From Roseateles_B sp051857535 (GTDB taxonomy: Bacteria > Pseudomonadota > Gammaproteobacteria > Burkholderiales > Burkholderiaceae_C): a stretch of DNA of 64,000 bases. The notes below the pieces were generated by a model. It saw only the letters and a list, made by a program, of their open reading frames with translations. It ran no database searches and had not been told where the DNA came from. The first letter of the stretch is position 1; every line of letters starts with the position of its first letter. The position numbers and the translations under genes are program-made. Positions 27,899 through 36,537 of this stretch are shown piece by piece. The DNA lies in the NCBI RefSeq assembly GCF_051857535.1, contig NZ_JBPZGY010000005.1:248001-312000 (forward strand), in the 5' to 3' direction.

Positions 27899-29436
27899 AA
27901 ATCCACAGCCCGTGTGCGCAATCCCCGGGCGACCAGCATGGCGTTGATCAGCTGGGCTTCCTCCCGGCTGGAGAAAGGCCACACGGCGGCCCGCCAACCT
28001 TCGGGCGTCTGCAGCACCTGCTGCTCCAGGACCTTCCGGCCCACCAGGGGCTGGATCAGGGGCTGCATCTTCTGCAGATAGGCTTCCGCCTCGGCTTTGC
28101 TGCCCATGACGGGGCCTACCAGGGCCACCATGGGCGCGCCGTCTGTCACGCCGCCTCGCGCGCTGGCGTCGCGGGCATTGCTGCCTGGGCGCTGCCTGAG
28201 CGTGTCCGCTGCATTGGGCTGCTCCTTGGCGTCGCCGGCAGCCTCCGGCGCGTTGTCCTTGACGCCTTCTCCCGTTCGCAGCGGCGGGCGCTCGACCTTC
28301 ATGGCCGGGCGCACGACGGCAGGCGCTCTTGCCGAGGTGGCGGCACTGTTCGCGCGTTCGATGACCTGGTCGGTCGGGCGAAGTTCCTTCGCCGGGAGCT
28401 TGCTCGCGTCCTGGGAGGCCTCCTGAGCCACCTTCGCGGTGTCGCGGCTGCCAGGGGCATCGTGGCCCGGCGCCGATGAGCTGCCTTGCGGCCGGGACAC
28501 CAGGCGTGGCCGGATGTCCGGCGCAGAGGCCATATTGTCCGGCAGCTGGCTGGCGCTGAGCAGGGGCCGCTGGGCCTGTCCTTCCCCTGCCATGCTTGCG
28601 GCGGGGGCGCTGCCTGGTGCACTGGCTGCAGGCCCCGCGTGCGCCGAACTTGCCGAACTTGCAGCTTGATCTGCAGGCGGCCTGCTGGCAGCGGCGGTAC
28701 TGTCCACAGCGCTGCCGAACGGGGCGCTGGCTGCGGCAGAGGCAGCTGGCGCCGATGCTGCCGGCGAAGCCTCGCCCGTGCGGGGACCGGCCTTCTTCGT
28801 GCCCATGCTGGCCAACAGCACCACGCCCATCAGCAGTGCCATGGCCAGGCCGAAGGCGCCGACCTTCAGCGGATGCAGGCAACGCGGGCCGCGGATGTAC
28901 AGGCGCAGGCCGGCGCCTTGTGCGATGAGTACCCGGGTGCGTCCAGGGCCCGCGTCGATGGCGGCACTGAGCAGGTAGACCTCTTCCGGCCAGGCACCGC
29001 CGCCGTCCACCGGGCCTTGTGCGGCCAGGGCCTCGTCGACGGGGATGTTGCGCAGTGGCCAACTGCCGTCGTCAGGGCGCTGGCTGTAGCCGTAGCGCCT
29101 GGCGAATTCACCCGCCTGCGCTGCCGACAGCCCCACCACGAACTGTTCGCTGAACACCGGCCAGCGATCCCGCGAGGGCTTGCGGCCCGGGCGCCAGGCC
29201 AGCAGGCGCTGCAGCAGGCCGGGCTTGGGAGTCTGGGTGAAGGATGGCGCGGGTGTCTCGTTGCCGGGCTCGCCCAGCACCGGCTCCTGGGCCTCCCGCG
29301 GCGGGCCGCTGCGCATGAAGGGCAGCGCGACCACGCCCATGGTGTGCACGTCCTGTGCCCGCACATGGCGCGCCAGTGGGTGCCTGTTGTGCCAGGCGGC
29401 CAACTGGGTGGACAGCAGCGTTTCCAGGGCTTGCAT
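27895..29436 (-). CDS. Membrane-anchored SPOR-like domain protein
   Basis: A 513-residue protein, poorly conserved in character. The N-terminal cytosolic part (to about residue 205) includes SEQFVVGLSAAQAGEFARRYGYSQ. A single membrane helix follows (VGAFGLAMALLMGVVLLASMG). The next 200 residues are Ala/Ser/Pro-rich and probably disordered in the periplasm. The last 80 residues, with MVALVGPVMGSKAEAEAYLQKM and EGWRAAVWPFSSREEA, look like a SPOR (peptidoglycan-binding) domain. Function unknown; a cell-wall or division-site role is only an inference. Confidence 0.65.
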   Translation of the reverse strand: MQALETLLSTQLAAWHNRHPLARHVRAQDVHTMGVVALPFMRSGPPREAQEPVLGEPGNETPAPSFTQTPKPGLLQRLLAWRPGRKPSRDRWPVFSEQFVVGLSAAQAGEFARRYGYSQRPDDGSWPLRNIPVDEALAAQGPVDGGGAWPEEVYLLSAAIDAGPGRTRVLIAQGAGLRLYIRGPRCLHPLKVGAFGLAMALLMGVVLLASMGTKKAGPRTGEASPAASAPAASAAASAPFGSAVDSTAAASRPPADQAASSASSAHAGPAASAPGSAPAASMAGEGQAQRPLLSASQLPDNMASAPDIRPRLVSRPQGSSSAPGHDAPGSRDTAKVAQEASQDASKLPAKELRPTDQVIERANSAATSARAPAVVRPAMKVERPPLRTGEGVKDNAPEAAGDAKEQPNAADTLRQRPGSNARDASARGGVTDGAPMVALVGPVMGSKAEAEAYLQKMQPLIQPLVGRKVLEQQVLQTPEGWRAAVWPFSSREEAQLINAMLVARGLRTRAVDF

Positions 29437-29717
29437 GGCGTGTGACGGTGTGGCTTGCGGGTTTGGCGCGGCTCAGGGGCTGGACAGGACGGGCGTCATG
29501 GCGACAGGCCTGCCGCAGGCGGCAGTGGCCATGCCGGGTCTGCAGGCATTGTCGCTGCAGTGTCCCCGCTCGCCTGCGCGCGCGAAGCCATGAATAGCCG
29601 GCAAGGCAACGCCCAGATTCGTCGTGGCCCGCCTTGGCGCGTCCTCATGGCGCATCAGGGACAATCCGGCATCCGTCCTGCCTGCGCGGACGCCTGCCCC
29701 TCTCTGTCCGTCTGCCC
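29437..29717. other. Divergent intergenic region
   Basis: 281 bp between the SPOR-like gene and the methyltransferase gene. It has typical GC and no convincing small gene. A GACAAT -10-like hexamer near 29660 may serve the methyltransferase gene. Confidence 0.4.
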
Positions 29718-30977
29718 ATGTTCAGTCACCTGATTGCTTCCGCCAACCCAGCGCCCGACGCCGACGACGCCGTCGCCCGCTTCCTGCACAGCCTGCGCAG
29801 TGTGCTGGCAGGGCGGCAGGGCTTCAAGCTGAGCCTCTCCAGGCCCGAGGGCGGCGAACCGGACCTGGAGCGGCTGATGGTGCGCGAGATCGAGCTGCGC
29901 GGCGAGCGGGCCCTGAGCTTTCTGTGGCGCTACAAGACCCGCGACATCACCAAGAACCACGGCCTGGATCAGGGCCTGGAGGCGCTGGCAGACCTGCTGG
30001 GCCACCCCTTCCAGAATGCGCATCTGCTGACCGACAGCCGTGAGCTTCAGCTGGCCTACAGCCGCAAGGGCCGGCCCACGCTGCGGGTTGGCAAGCTGAA
30101 GGCTTCCGTGGCGCCCGGCGAGGCTGCCCCGGAGTCAGCAGGTCTGGAGGCCGCCAGCCATGACCGCAGCAAACAGCGCCATCTCGCGATGGACCGGCCG
30201 GTCTGGCGTGACCTGGGCCTGACCCACGAGGGCCGGCAGGGCCTCGAGCTGGTGCCGGCAATGTCCCGCAAGTGGAAGCAGATCAACAAGTTCATCGAAA
30301 TCTTCGGCAAAGCGTTGTCACAGTCGGCGCTGGCTTCCGCCCCCGATGTGCATGTGGCTGACTTCGGTTCGGGCAAGGGCTACCTCACCTTTGCCATGCA
30401 CGACTATCTGCGCGCTGCGGGCAAGACCACCCACGTGCTGGGCGTGGAACTGCGCGAGGACATGGTGCGCCTGTGCAATGAGGTCGCCACGCGCAACGCC
30501 TGTGCCGGCCTGCGCTTCGACCAGGGCGATGTCCGCGAGTACCGCCCTGAGCGCCTGGATGTGATGATCGCCTTGCATGCCTGCGACATCGCCACCGACT
30601 TCGCCATCCACCTGGGCCTGCGAGCTCGCGCCCAGATCATCATGTGCTCTCCCTGCTGTCACAAGCAGCTGAGGCCGCAGATGCAGAGTCCCTCTCTGCT
30701 CAAGCCCTTGCTGCAGCACGGCATCCACATGGGCCAGGAAGCCGAGATGATCACCGATGGGCTGCGCGCCCTGCTGCTGGAGTCGGAGGGCTATGACACC
30801 CAGGTCTTCGAGTTCATCTCGCTGGAACACACCAGCAAGAACAAGATGATTCTGGCCGTGCGCCGCCCCCAGGGCATCAGCGAGGAGCGGCGGGCGCAGG
30901 TCCTGGCCCAGATCGAGGACATCAAGCGCTTCTACGGCATTCGCGAGCAGGCGCTGCAGGCCTTGCTGGCGGCCTGA
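29718..30977 (+). CDS. Class I SAM-dependent methyltransferase (Methyltransf_32-like)
   Basis: A 419-residue protein. The N-terminal half has a region with LSFLWRYKTRDITKNH and SKQRHLAMDRPVWRDLG. The Rossmann methyltransferase domain follows: VADFGSGKGYLTFAMHDYL is motif I, VLGVELREDM motif II, and VMIALHACDIATD with the conserved HACD motif. CSPCCHKQ supplies a Cys-rich motif typical of the METTL25/RRNAD1-like group. The substrate is unknown in bacteria; RNA is plausible. The start at MFSHLIAS is preferred over an upstream in-frame ATG. Confidence 0.85.
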   Translation: MFSHLIASANPAPDADDAVARFLHSLRSVLAGRQGFKLSLSRPEGGEPDLERLMVREIELRGERALSFLWRYKTRDITKNHGLDQGLEALADLLGHPFQNAHLLTDSRELQLAYSRKGRPTLRVGKLKASVAPGEAAPESAGLEAASHDRSKQRHLAMDRPVWRDLGLTHEGRQGLELVPAMSRKWKQINKFIEIFGKALSQSALASAPDVHVADFGSGKGYLTFAMHDYLRAAGKTTHVLGVELREDMVRLCNEVATRNACAGLRFDQGDVREYRPERLDVMIALHACDIATDFAIHLGLRARAQIIMCSPCCHKQLRPQMQSPSLLKPLLQHGIHMGQEAEMITDGLRALLLESEGYDTQVFEFISLEHTSKNKMILAVRRPQGISEERRAQVLAQIEDIKRFYGIREQALQALLAA

Positions 30978-30987
30978 AGCGGCCGGC

Positions 30988-31011
30988 AAAAAGGGGCCCG
31001 GTCGGGCCCCT
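30988..31011 (-). terminator. Intrinsic terminator of the MFS permease gene
   Basis: On the minus strand AGGGGCCC and GGGCCCCT arms with a four-base loop are followed by five T. It lies 25 bases after the permease stop. The same hairpin can also stop the convergent methyltransferase transcript, without a T-run in that direction. Confidence 0.75.
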
Positions 31012-31035
31012 CTCATGCGACGGTGTGCAACGGCT

Positions 31036-32754
31036 TCAGTCTTCGCGATGCAGCGACGCCCAGGAGCGTGCCGCCAGGCCCAGCAGGGTCACGCCGCCCA
31101 GCACGGGGCCGAGCAGGATGAGAGCCTCGGCGGCCTGATGCAGGGGCGCCTGCCCTTGCAGCAGGGCCAGGTCCTTGCGGAAGTACACGGCCAGCAGCAG
31201 CAATGCGCACCACAGCGCCGGGCGGCGCCAGCGGCCGATGTCCTGTGCCCCCATCACCTCGCGTGCCGCCAGCAGGAAGAGCGCCGAGGCGACGAAGACC
31301 AGGGTGAAGAAGGTCTGCATCAGCGTCGCGCCCTCGCCCAGCTGCTCGCGGCAGAGCCAGGCCGGCACCCAGACCAAGCACAGCAGGCCCAGCACCACGG
31401 CTGACTTGCGCGCCCGGCCTTCGGTCTTTTCATCGCTGATGCGCTCGCCATCGGGCTTGCTCATCATGGGCAACACCAGCAGGCAGATCAGGCCCGTGGC
31501 CGCGTCGATCAGCAGGGTCCAGCGGTAGCCGAAGGCCTCGGACACCACGCCCTGCCAGGTGGCGGCGATGGCGATGGCCAGGTTCATCAGCGCCATGTAG
31601 GCGGTGAACTGGGTGGCGGCGACCTTGGGATTGGTCACGTCCATGAAAATGGCCGCACGCGTGCCGTACATCATGCCGTTGAAGACGTTGTAGCTGATGG
31701 ACGCGATCCACAGGGCCGTGATCAGCGCCGGCACGGCTGCGCTGCCCGAGGGGCGCGGCATGTCGTAGCCATTCAGCCGCATCTGCCACCAGAGGTAGAG
31801 GACCGGGCCGCTCATCAGCACGATGTACAGGCCCAGCATGCGGCGGCGCCCGAGCTTGTCGGACAGCATGCCGCCGACCACCATGGACATTGCGCCGACG
31901 ATGGTGCACCACAGGTTCAGCAGCGCCACGCCCTTGTCATCCATGCCGAACTCCACGGCCAGATTGGACTGCAGCGCCAGGCCCAGGCACATGGCGCCGA
32001 CCGGCAGCAGGCCGAAGAACATGGCGGAGAAGGCCCCGCGCGAGCCCAGGAAGGAGCGGAAGGACTGCACGGCGAAGGCCTTCATCTCACTGGCGGCCTG
32101 GCTCAGGGTGGCTCGGGGCGCTTCGGCGGCGGCACCCTGCTGCTCCAGCTGCTGCGCCAGCGCCTCCTTCATGGGCAGCACGATGAAGCCCGTCACCAGC
32201 AGGATGGACAAGGCCACCATCACGAAGCTGGGCTGGAAGCCGATGGTCCCCATCAGGTACAGCACGCCGCTGCCGCCGATGGCCTGACCCACATTGGCAC
32301 CGGCGAACATCAGGCCGTTGGCCAGACCGCGCTCGTCCTCGTGCAGCGTGTTGCAAGCCAGGGAGTCGATGGCCACGTCCTGCATGGCGCCGAAGGTGTT
32401 GTGCATCAGCAGGACGCTGGTGAACAGGGCCAGGCCCGAAGGCAGGGGCACGGCCATCAGCGCAAGAATGGTGAGGGCCATCATCAGCTGCGTGAACAGG
32501 ATCCAGGCGCGGCGGTGGCCGAATCGCCTGGAGCGGAACACGTCGATCACGGGGCCGAAGGCCCACTTGAAGGCCCAGGGCAGGTAGAACGAGGCCACAA
32601 AGGCGCCGATGGCCGCAGGCCCCACGCCCATGCGGCGGAGTTGTGTCGCCACGGCGATGGCAGCGAAGCCCAACGGGATGCCCTCGGTGACGTACAGCGC
32701 GAAGAAGGCGCCCAGGCGGCCGTTGCGGCTCGCCAGCAGGTTGGGTAATGTCAT
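31036..32754 (-). CDS. MFS transporter, AmpG-like permease
   Basis: A 572-residue inner-membrane transporter with about 12-14 hydrophobic helices. The N-terminus LYVTEGIPLGFAAIAVATQLRR (split as LYVTEGIPLGF and AIAVATQLRR) and the FKWAFGPVIDVFRSRRFGHRR loop match the AmpG/peptide-acetyl-CoA transporter branch, which imports anhydromuropeptides or similar. QDVAIDSLACNTL and the FNGMMYGTRAAIFMDVTNP helix also fit. The start MTLPNLL has a GAGGAC ribosome site. No other peptidoglycan-recycling gene is adjacent, so the substrate is uncertain. Confidence 0.82.
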   Translation of the reverse strand: MTLPNLLASRNGRLGAFFALYVTEGIPLGFAAIAVATQLRRMGVGPAAIGAFVASFYLPWAFKWAFGPVIDVFRSRRFGHRRAWILFTQLMMALTILALMAVPLPSGLALFTSVLLMHNTFGAMQDVAIDSLACNTLHEDERGLANGLMFAGANVGQAIGGSGVLYLMGTIGFQPSFVMVALSILLVTGFIVLPMKEALAQQLEQQGAAAEAPRATLSQAASEMKAFAVQSFRSFLGSRGAFSAMFFGLLPVGAMCLGLALQSNLAVEFGMDDKGVALLNLWCTIVGAMSMVVGGMLSDKLGRRRMLGLYIVLMSGPVLYLWWQMRLNGYDMPRPSGSAAVPALITALWIASISYNVFNGMMYGTRAAIFMDVTNPKVAATQFTAYMALMNLAIAIAATWQGVVSEAFGYRWTLLIDAATGLICLLVLPMMSKPDGERISDEKTEGRARKSAVVLGLLCLVWVPAWLCREQLGEGATLMQTFFTLVFVASALFLLAAREVMGAQDIGRWRRPALWCALLLLAVYFRKDLALLQGQAPLHQAAEALILLGPVLGGVTLLGLAARSWASLHRED

Positions 32755-32884
32755 TCTTGTCCTCGACGCCGCCCAGCGGCGTTCCTCATTCCAAACGGAC
32801 GCGATTATCCGGCGCCTGTGCAGCGGACCTATGCGCGTCATCCCGGCCATGACCTTCGGTGGCCCTGCGCCGGATCAATGCAAT

Positions 32885-32914
32885 AAAAAAGGCGGCCCCG
32901 GGTGAGGGGCCGCC
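32885..32914 (-). terminator. Orphan terminator-like hairpin on the minus strand
   Basis: On the minus strand GGCGGCCCC and GGGGCCGCC arms (nine perfect pairs, six-base loop) are followed by TTTTTT. It does not lie next to a gene end: the nearest upstream gene on that strand, the YcnI gene, ends about 470 bp before it. Confidence 0.6.
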
Positions 32915-33382
32915 AGGAGGCGCCGACAAACGCTGCCCATGTGACATGGCGGGACGAAGCCTGCCTGTGGGGCCGCAGCGTGGGATGGGAGGCCTGGGCG
33001 CCGAGCCGCGCAGATCAGGCGAGCCCCTGAGGGCACGCGGTCCGGGCGCGGTCGTGTGAGGGGCGGACGACTCAGCCCGACGGACAGGCCCGGGCGCAGG
33101 GATCCGCCCCGTGGGGGCAGGTCTTGCGGCCAGGGCCGCGGCGCAGGGCTTGTGGTGTGTGTCGAGGCGTCATGCATGGCATCTTCGCGCTGCGGGCGTT
33201 TTGCAAAAGCCTGAAGAAGGCGGGTCGGCAAGCTCACTTAGATGCGCCGGAGTTCCGGTGCTATTCCACGGTTTTCCGACAAATGCCAGCGAGAGGCCGC
33301 TCGCCTGTGCAGACCGCCAAGGCCCGCGAGCCCGCTCAAGCGGCGCGGGGCCTCTGCGGCATCGCTGAGGGGGCGCCGCGCC
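32915..33382. other. Long non-coding stretch between the copper cluster and the permease gene
   Basis: Including the part next to the permease start, about 628 bp hold no convincing gene. Open frames here are short and have unnatural composition. A lower-GC patch lies near 33180-33245. Together with the terminator-like hairpin at 32885-32914, an untranslated transcript on the minus strand (a small RNA or a long 3' UTR of the YcnI operon) is possible. Confidence 0.4.
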
Positions 33383-33922
33383 TCAATGGGTGTGCTCACC
33401 GCCCCCGGGTGCCTTGAGCATCAGTCGCACTGCGGGCGACTTGAGGCCGGCCGTGCCGGCCCCGCTGGTGGGCAGCTCGGCCCAGTTCCATTCGCCCTGC
33501 GTGCAGCGCTGGTGGACCTTGAACCAGATCGGCCCCGCGGTCTCGGGCAGGCCGCCGCGCAGCACGAATTCCTCGTACCAGCCGTCCTGCAGGTAGTGGG
33601 CCTCGTCGCGGGCGGTCCAGCTGATCTCGCTCACGTCCTCGCGGATGGTCTTGCCGTGACTCTCGTAGGGCTGGGCCAGGGCCTTCTTGCGGATGGACAG
33701 GGTCCAGCCTTCCTTGGGTTGTGGCTTGGCGCCGCGCAGCCCCTCGGGCAGGGTCACAGTGACCTGGGTGGTGGGAGCGCCGTCGCAGCCATGGCCGACG
33801 CGCAGCACGGCCTTGTAATAGCTGCCAGCGACGGCCTCTCCCTGCTCAAGCGAGACATGGGCCTGGGCCTGGGCGCCCATCAGCAGGCTCAGGGCGGTGA
33901 GGAGGAAAGTCTTGTGATGCAT
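33383..33922 (-). CDS. YcnI/DUF1775-type periplasmic copper-binding protein
   Basis: A 179-residue exported protein. The signal peptide ends AQAQA, so the mature protein would begin HVSLEQG, with histidine as residue 1. YcnI proteins bind Cu(II) through such an N-terminal histidine. The beta-sandwich shows AVLRVGHGCDGAPTTQVTV, LPEGLRGAKPQPKEGW and IWFKVHQRCTQGEWNWAEL, which is characteristic of DUF1775. The C-terminus GGGEHTH may be a second metal site. It is the last gene of the cluster, 31 bp after the TonB receptor. Confidence 0.88.
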   Translation of the reverse strand: MHHKTFLLTALSLLMGAQAQAHVSLEQGEAVAGSYYKAVLRVGHGCDGAPTTQVTVTLPEGLRGAKPQPKEGWTLSIRKKALAQPYESHGKTIREDVSEISWTARDEAHYLQDGWYEEFVLRGGLPETAGPIWFKVHQRCTQGEWNWAELPTSGAGTAGLKSPAVRLMLKAPGGGEHTH

Positions 33923-33953
33923 GGTGAATCTTTGCGTCAGTGCCCCGGGGCTG

Positions 33954-36374
33954 TCAGAGATCGAACTTCAGTTCCGCATGGAAGGTGCGCTGCGGATAGG
34001 GATGGAAGTTCCAGTACTGGTAGTTGTTGAGGTTGTCGATGCCGCCTGCCAGGGTCCATTGGCGGTTGATGCGCCACTGCAGGCGCAGGTCCGTCGTGAA
34101 GTACTTACTGGCCCCCTGGTAGGCGAAGCCGTTGGGGTCGCTGTTGTCCAGGGTGCTGTACTGGCGGCCGCTGTAGCGCGCACCGTAGCTCAGGCTGAGG
34201 TCCGGGCGGAGCTGCCAGCTCGCCAGCAGGGTGGCGCGCCAGCGCGGCACGCGAGGCTGCCACTTGCCGATCACGTCGCCCGGCACGCTGACATAGCCGC
34301 TGCTGGCGAGGATGCGCGAGTCGGCATAGGTGAGGCTGCCGCTGAGGCCCAGGCCCTTGAGCAGGCGCTCGGTCCAGGCGCCGGCCGTGCTGAAGGACAG
34401 CTCCAGGCCATTGGTGCGCACGTAGTCGACGTTCTGGACGGTGCTGGCATTGGTCAGCACGTTCAGCAGCGAATAGAGTGCGTCGCGGGTGTCCTCGCGG
34501 AAGTAGGTGATGCGCAGCTGGCTGCAGGACTCGCCCCACTCTGCGCTGAGTTCGGAGGTCCAGCTCTTCTCGGGGCGCAGGTCGGGGTTGTTGTTGATCA
34601 CGCCGCCGGTCTTGCTGTCGAAACCGCCTTGGTAGAGCTCGCTGACGGTGGGAAAGCGCAGGGCGCGGCCTGTGCTGGCCTTGAGCATCCAGGCTTCGCT
34701 CAGCTGGTGCGACAGTGCCGCCTTGGGTGACAGCGCCCACTGGCTGCGCTCGGCATGACTCAGCATGCAGCGCTGGCTGGCCGGATTGCAGACGCCTTTG
34801 TCGGCGCTGCCGGTGTAGGCGGCCTCGGTTCGTCCGTCCTGGGCCTGCCAGTGCTCGGCGCGCAGGCCCAGCACGGTCTGCCAGTCTCGGCCCAGCTCCC
34901 AGCTGTCCTGCAGATAGAGCGCGTCGTTGCGGGTCTTGCCCACGAACAGCGAGGCGAAGCTGCCGGCTGTACCTTGGCGCCATTCGGTGGTGTTGTCCAC
35001 ACGCGTGCTGAGGGTGCCTTCTTCGCGGGAGAGTCCGGCCTCCAGCACATGGGCGCCGCCAGGGCGCCAGACGCCGCGCGCGCTGTAGGTCTTCCAGCCC
35101 GTGCCCTGCTGGTCGGTGAGGCGCCCCGCCTCGGGCTGTGCCTTGCTGGTGGGGGCGTAGCTGCGGCTGAGGTCACTGAGGTAGTCGTACTGGCTCCAGG
35201 CCAGGCTGTAGTCGAAGAAGCCCATGGTGTGGGACTTCAGCGTGAGGGCCTGCATGCGGTGCTCCAGCTCGTCGCGGCTGCGGCTGAAGTCTGAGGCTGC
35301 CAGGTTGTAGCGCCTGCCGTTGATGATCACGCCCTGGCTGATGTCGCCACCGTAGCGGTTGTCCACCGTCTGGCCCTGGGCATCCCGCAGATAGCTGCGC
35401 GAGCTGCCATCGCTGTGGTTCTTCCAGTCGGCCAGCACATAGCTCAGGCGCAGCGTGGGGCTGAAGTCCCAGGCCAGCTTGGCCTTGAGGTGGTCCTGGG
35501 TGGTGTCGTACTCGGTGGCGCTGCCTATCAGGTACCAGTCCTGATGGCTGCGGTTCTTGTCCAGCACGGCTCCGCTGACCACGGGCAGGCCGGCGGTGGG
35601 GGCCGTGCCGCTGTTCAGCAGCTTGCTGGCGAAGACCTGGGGCTGGCCATGGCTCTGGCTGCGGCTGCCGTGCAGCCACCAGGCGAGGGCGCCGTCGCGG
35701 CTGCCGACGGAGAGGCTGCCTTGCGTGGCTCGGTAGGTCTCGTCCTGGCCGTACATCTTGTTGGGTTGCACGGCCGTGGCCACGCGCCCGTGAGCCTCGA
35801 AGGACTGCGGCATGCGGGTCTGGTAGTCGACCACCGCGCCCACGGCATTGCCCGAGTAACCCGCCGAGAAGGGGCCGTAGAGCACGTCAACCCGGGCGAT
35901 CTCCTCCGGCGTTACCAAGCCCCAGCGCGGCGCGAAGGTGGCGCCGTTGCCCAGCAGATTGGACAGCAGGATGCCGTCGGCGAAGACCAGCGAGCGGGCG
36001 CTGTTGCCGGTGCCCGAGGCACGTGTGGAGAGCACGGCGTGGTTGTAGTCGCCGATGTAGCGCTTGCGAACCAGCAGGCTGGGGAGGTACTTCAGCGCGT
36101 CTTCGGCATCGGTGGCGTTGACGGTGCGGGCGAGGGTGGCAGCGTCGATGCCCTCGATGGTGGTGGGGATGGTGGTGGGCAGCGAGGTGGGGGAGTTGCC
36201 ATGCACGGTGACCACGCCCAGCTGCTTGGTCTGGGAATCGCCCTGGTCGCCGGAGGACGGCGGGGTCGCAGGGGCCGGGGTAGGGGCGTCGGTCGTCTGG
36301 GCCTGGACGCTGGTGAAGGCACAGGCCAGGGCGAGGGCCTGCAGCAGAGGCTGCAGAGGGAAGGGCTTGTTCAT
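33954..36374 (-). CDS. TonB-dependent outer-membrane receptor, probably for copper
   Basis: An 806-residue receptor. A signal peptide (ending SVQAQ) is followed by a Thr/Pro-rich spacer, a TonB-box-like VVTVHG, the plug with DALKYLPSLLVRKRY and VLYGPFSAGYSGNAVGAVV, and a 22-strand barrel ending in a terminal aromatic strand (TFHAELKFDL). A CNPASQRC pair suggests a disulfide loop. The ligand is inferred as copper or a copper chelate from the neighbours (DUF2946 upstream, YcnI downstream); the sequence alone does not prove it. 163 bp separate it from the DUF2946 ORF. Confidence 0.88.
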   Translation of the reverse strand: MNKPFPLQPLLQALALACAFTSVQAQTTDAPTPAPATPPSSGDQGDSQTKQLGVVTVHGNSPTSLPTTIPTTIEGIDAATLARTVNATDAEDALKYLPSLLVRKRYIGDYNHAVLSTRASGTGNSARSLVFADGILLSNLLGNGATFAPRWGLVTPEEIARVDVLYGPFSAGYSGNAVGAVVDYQTRMPQSFEAHGRVATAVQPNKMYGQDETYRATQGSLSVGSRDGALAWWLHGSRSQSHGQPQVFASKLLNSGTAPTAGLPVVSGAVLDKNRSHQDWYLIGSATEYDTTQDHLKAKLAWDFSPTLRLSYVLADWKNHSDGSSRSYLRDAQGQTVDNRYGGDISQGVIINGRRYNLAASDFSRSRDELEHRMQALTLKSHTMGFFDYSLAWSQYDYLSDLSRSYAPTSKAQPEAGRLTDQQGTGWKTYSARGVWRPGGAHVLEAGLSREEGTLSTRVDNTTEWRQGTAGSFASLFVGKTRNDALYLQDSWELGRDWQTVLGLRAEHWQAQDGRTEAAYTGSADKGVCNPASQRCMLSHAERSQWALSPKAALSHQLSEAWMLKASTGRALRFPTVSELYQGGFDSKTGGVINNNPDLRPEKSWTSELSAEWGESCSQLRITYFREDTRDALYSLLNVLTNASTVQNVDYVRTNGLELSFSTAGAWTERLLKGLGLSGSLTYADSRILASSGYVSVPGDVIGKWQPRVPRWRATLLASWQLRPDLSLSYGARYSGRQYSTLDNSDPNGFAYQGASKYFTTDLRLQWRINRQWTLAGGIDNLNNYQYWNFHPYPQRTFHAELKFDL

Positions 36375-36496
36375 GATGGATGCACAGCGGTGGGCGGGCC
36401 CAGGACCGGCTCATGGTCGGTGTTGGCCACGCAGTCCGTCGCGGCCCGCGGCGGCCGATGGGCTCAGGCGGGGCGGGGGGGACGTCAGCAGGAGTT

Positions 36497-36531
36497 GCCG
36501 ACCGGATCCGGCGAGATGCGGATCCGGCGGC
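36497..36531 (-). promoter_or_regulatory. Strong RNA hairpin directly after the DUF2946 ORF
   Basis: CCGGATCCG (36502-36510) and CGGATCCGG (36519-36527) form a perfect nine-base stem with an eight-base loop. Outer GCCG/CGGC arms extend it to 13 pairs with one bulged base. It begins seven bases past the DUF2946 stop on the minus strand. No T-run follows; instead a C-rich, G-poor stretch follows, as expected of a Rho loading region. It is a good candidate for the cis control element between DUF2946 and the receptor gene. Confidence 0.6.
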
Positions 36532-36537
36532 TGTCAA

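Noticed and set aside
33113..33135. Resemblance to the 3' end of a cobalamin riboswitch (AAGACCTGCC on the minus strand)
   Set aside because: The other conserved B12 elements, such as GCCACTG, are not found upstream and no cobalamin gene follows.
32875..33237. 120-codon open frame on the minus strand running into a hairpin
   Set aside because: Sequence is Pro/Arg/Ser-rich and unlike a folded protein, it begins with GTG without a ribosome site, and it reads through the terminator-like hairpin.
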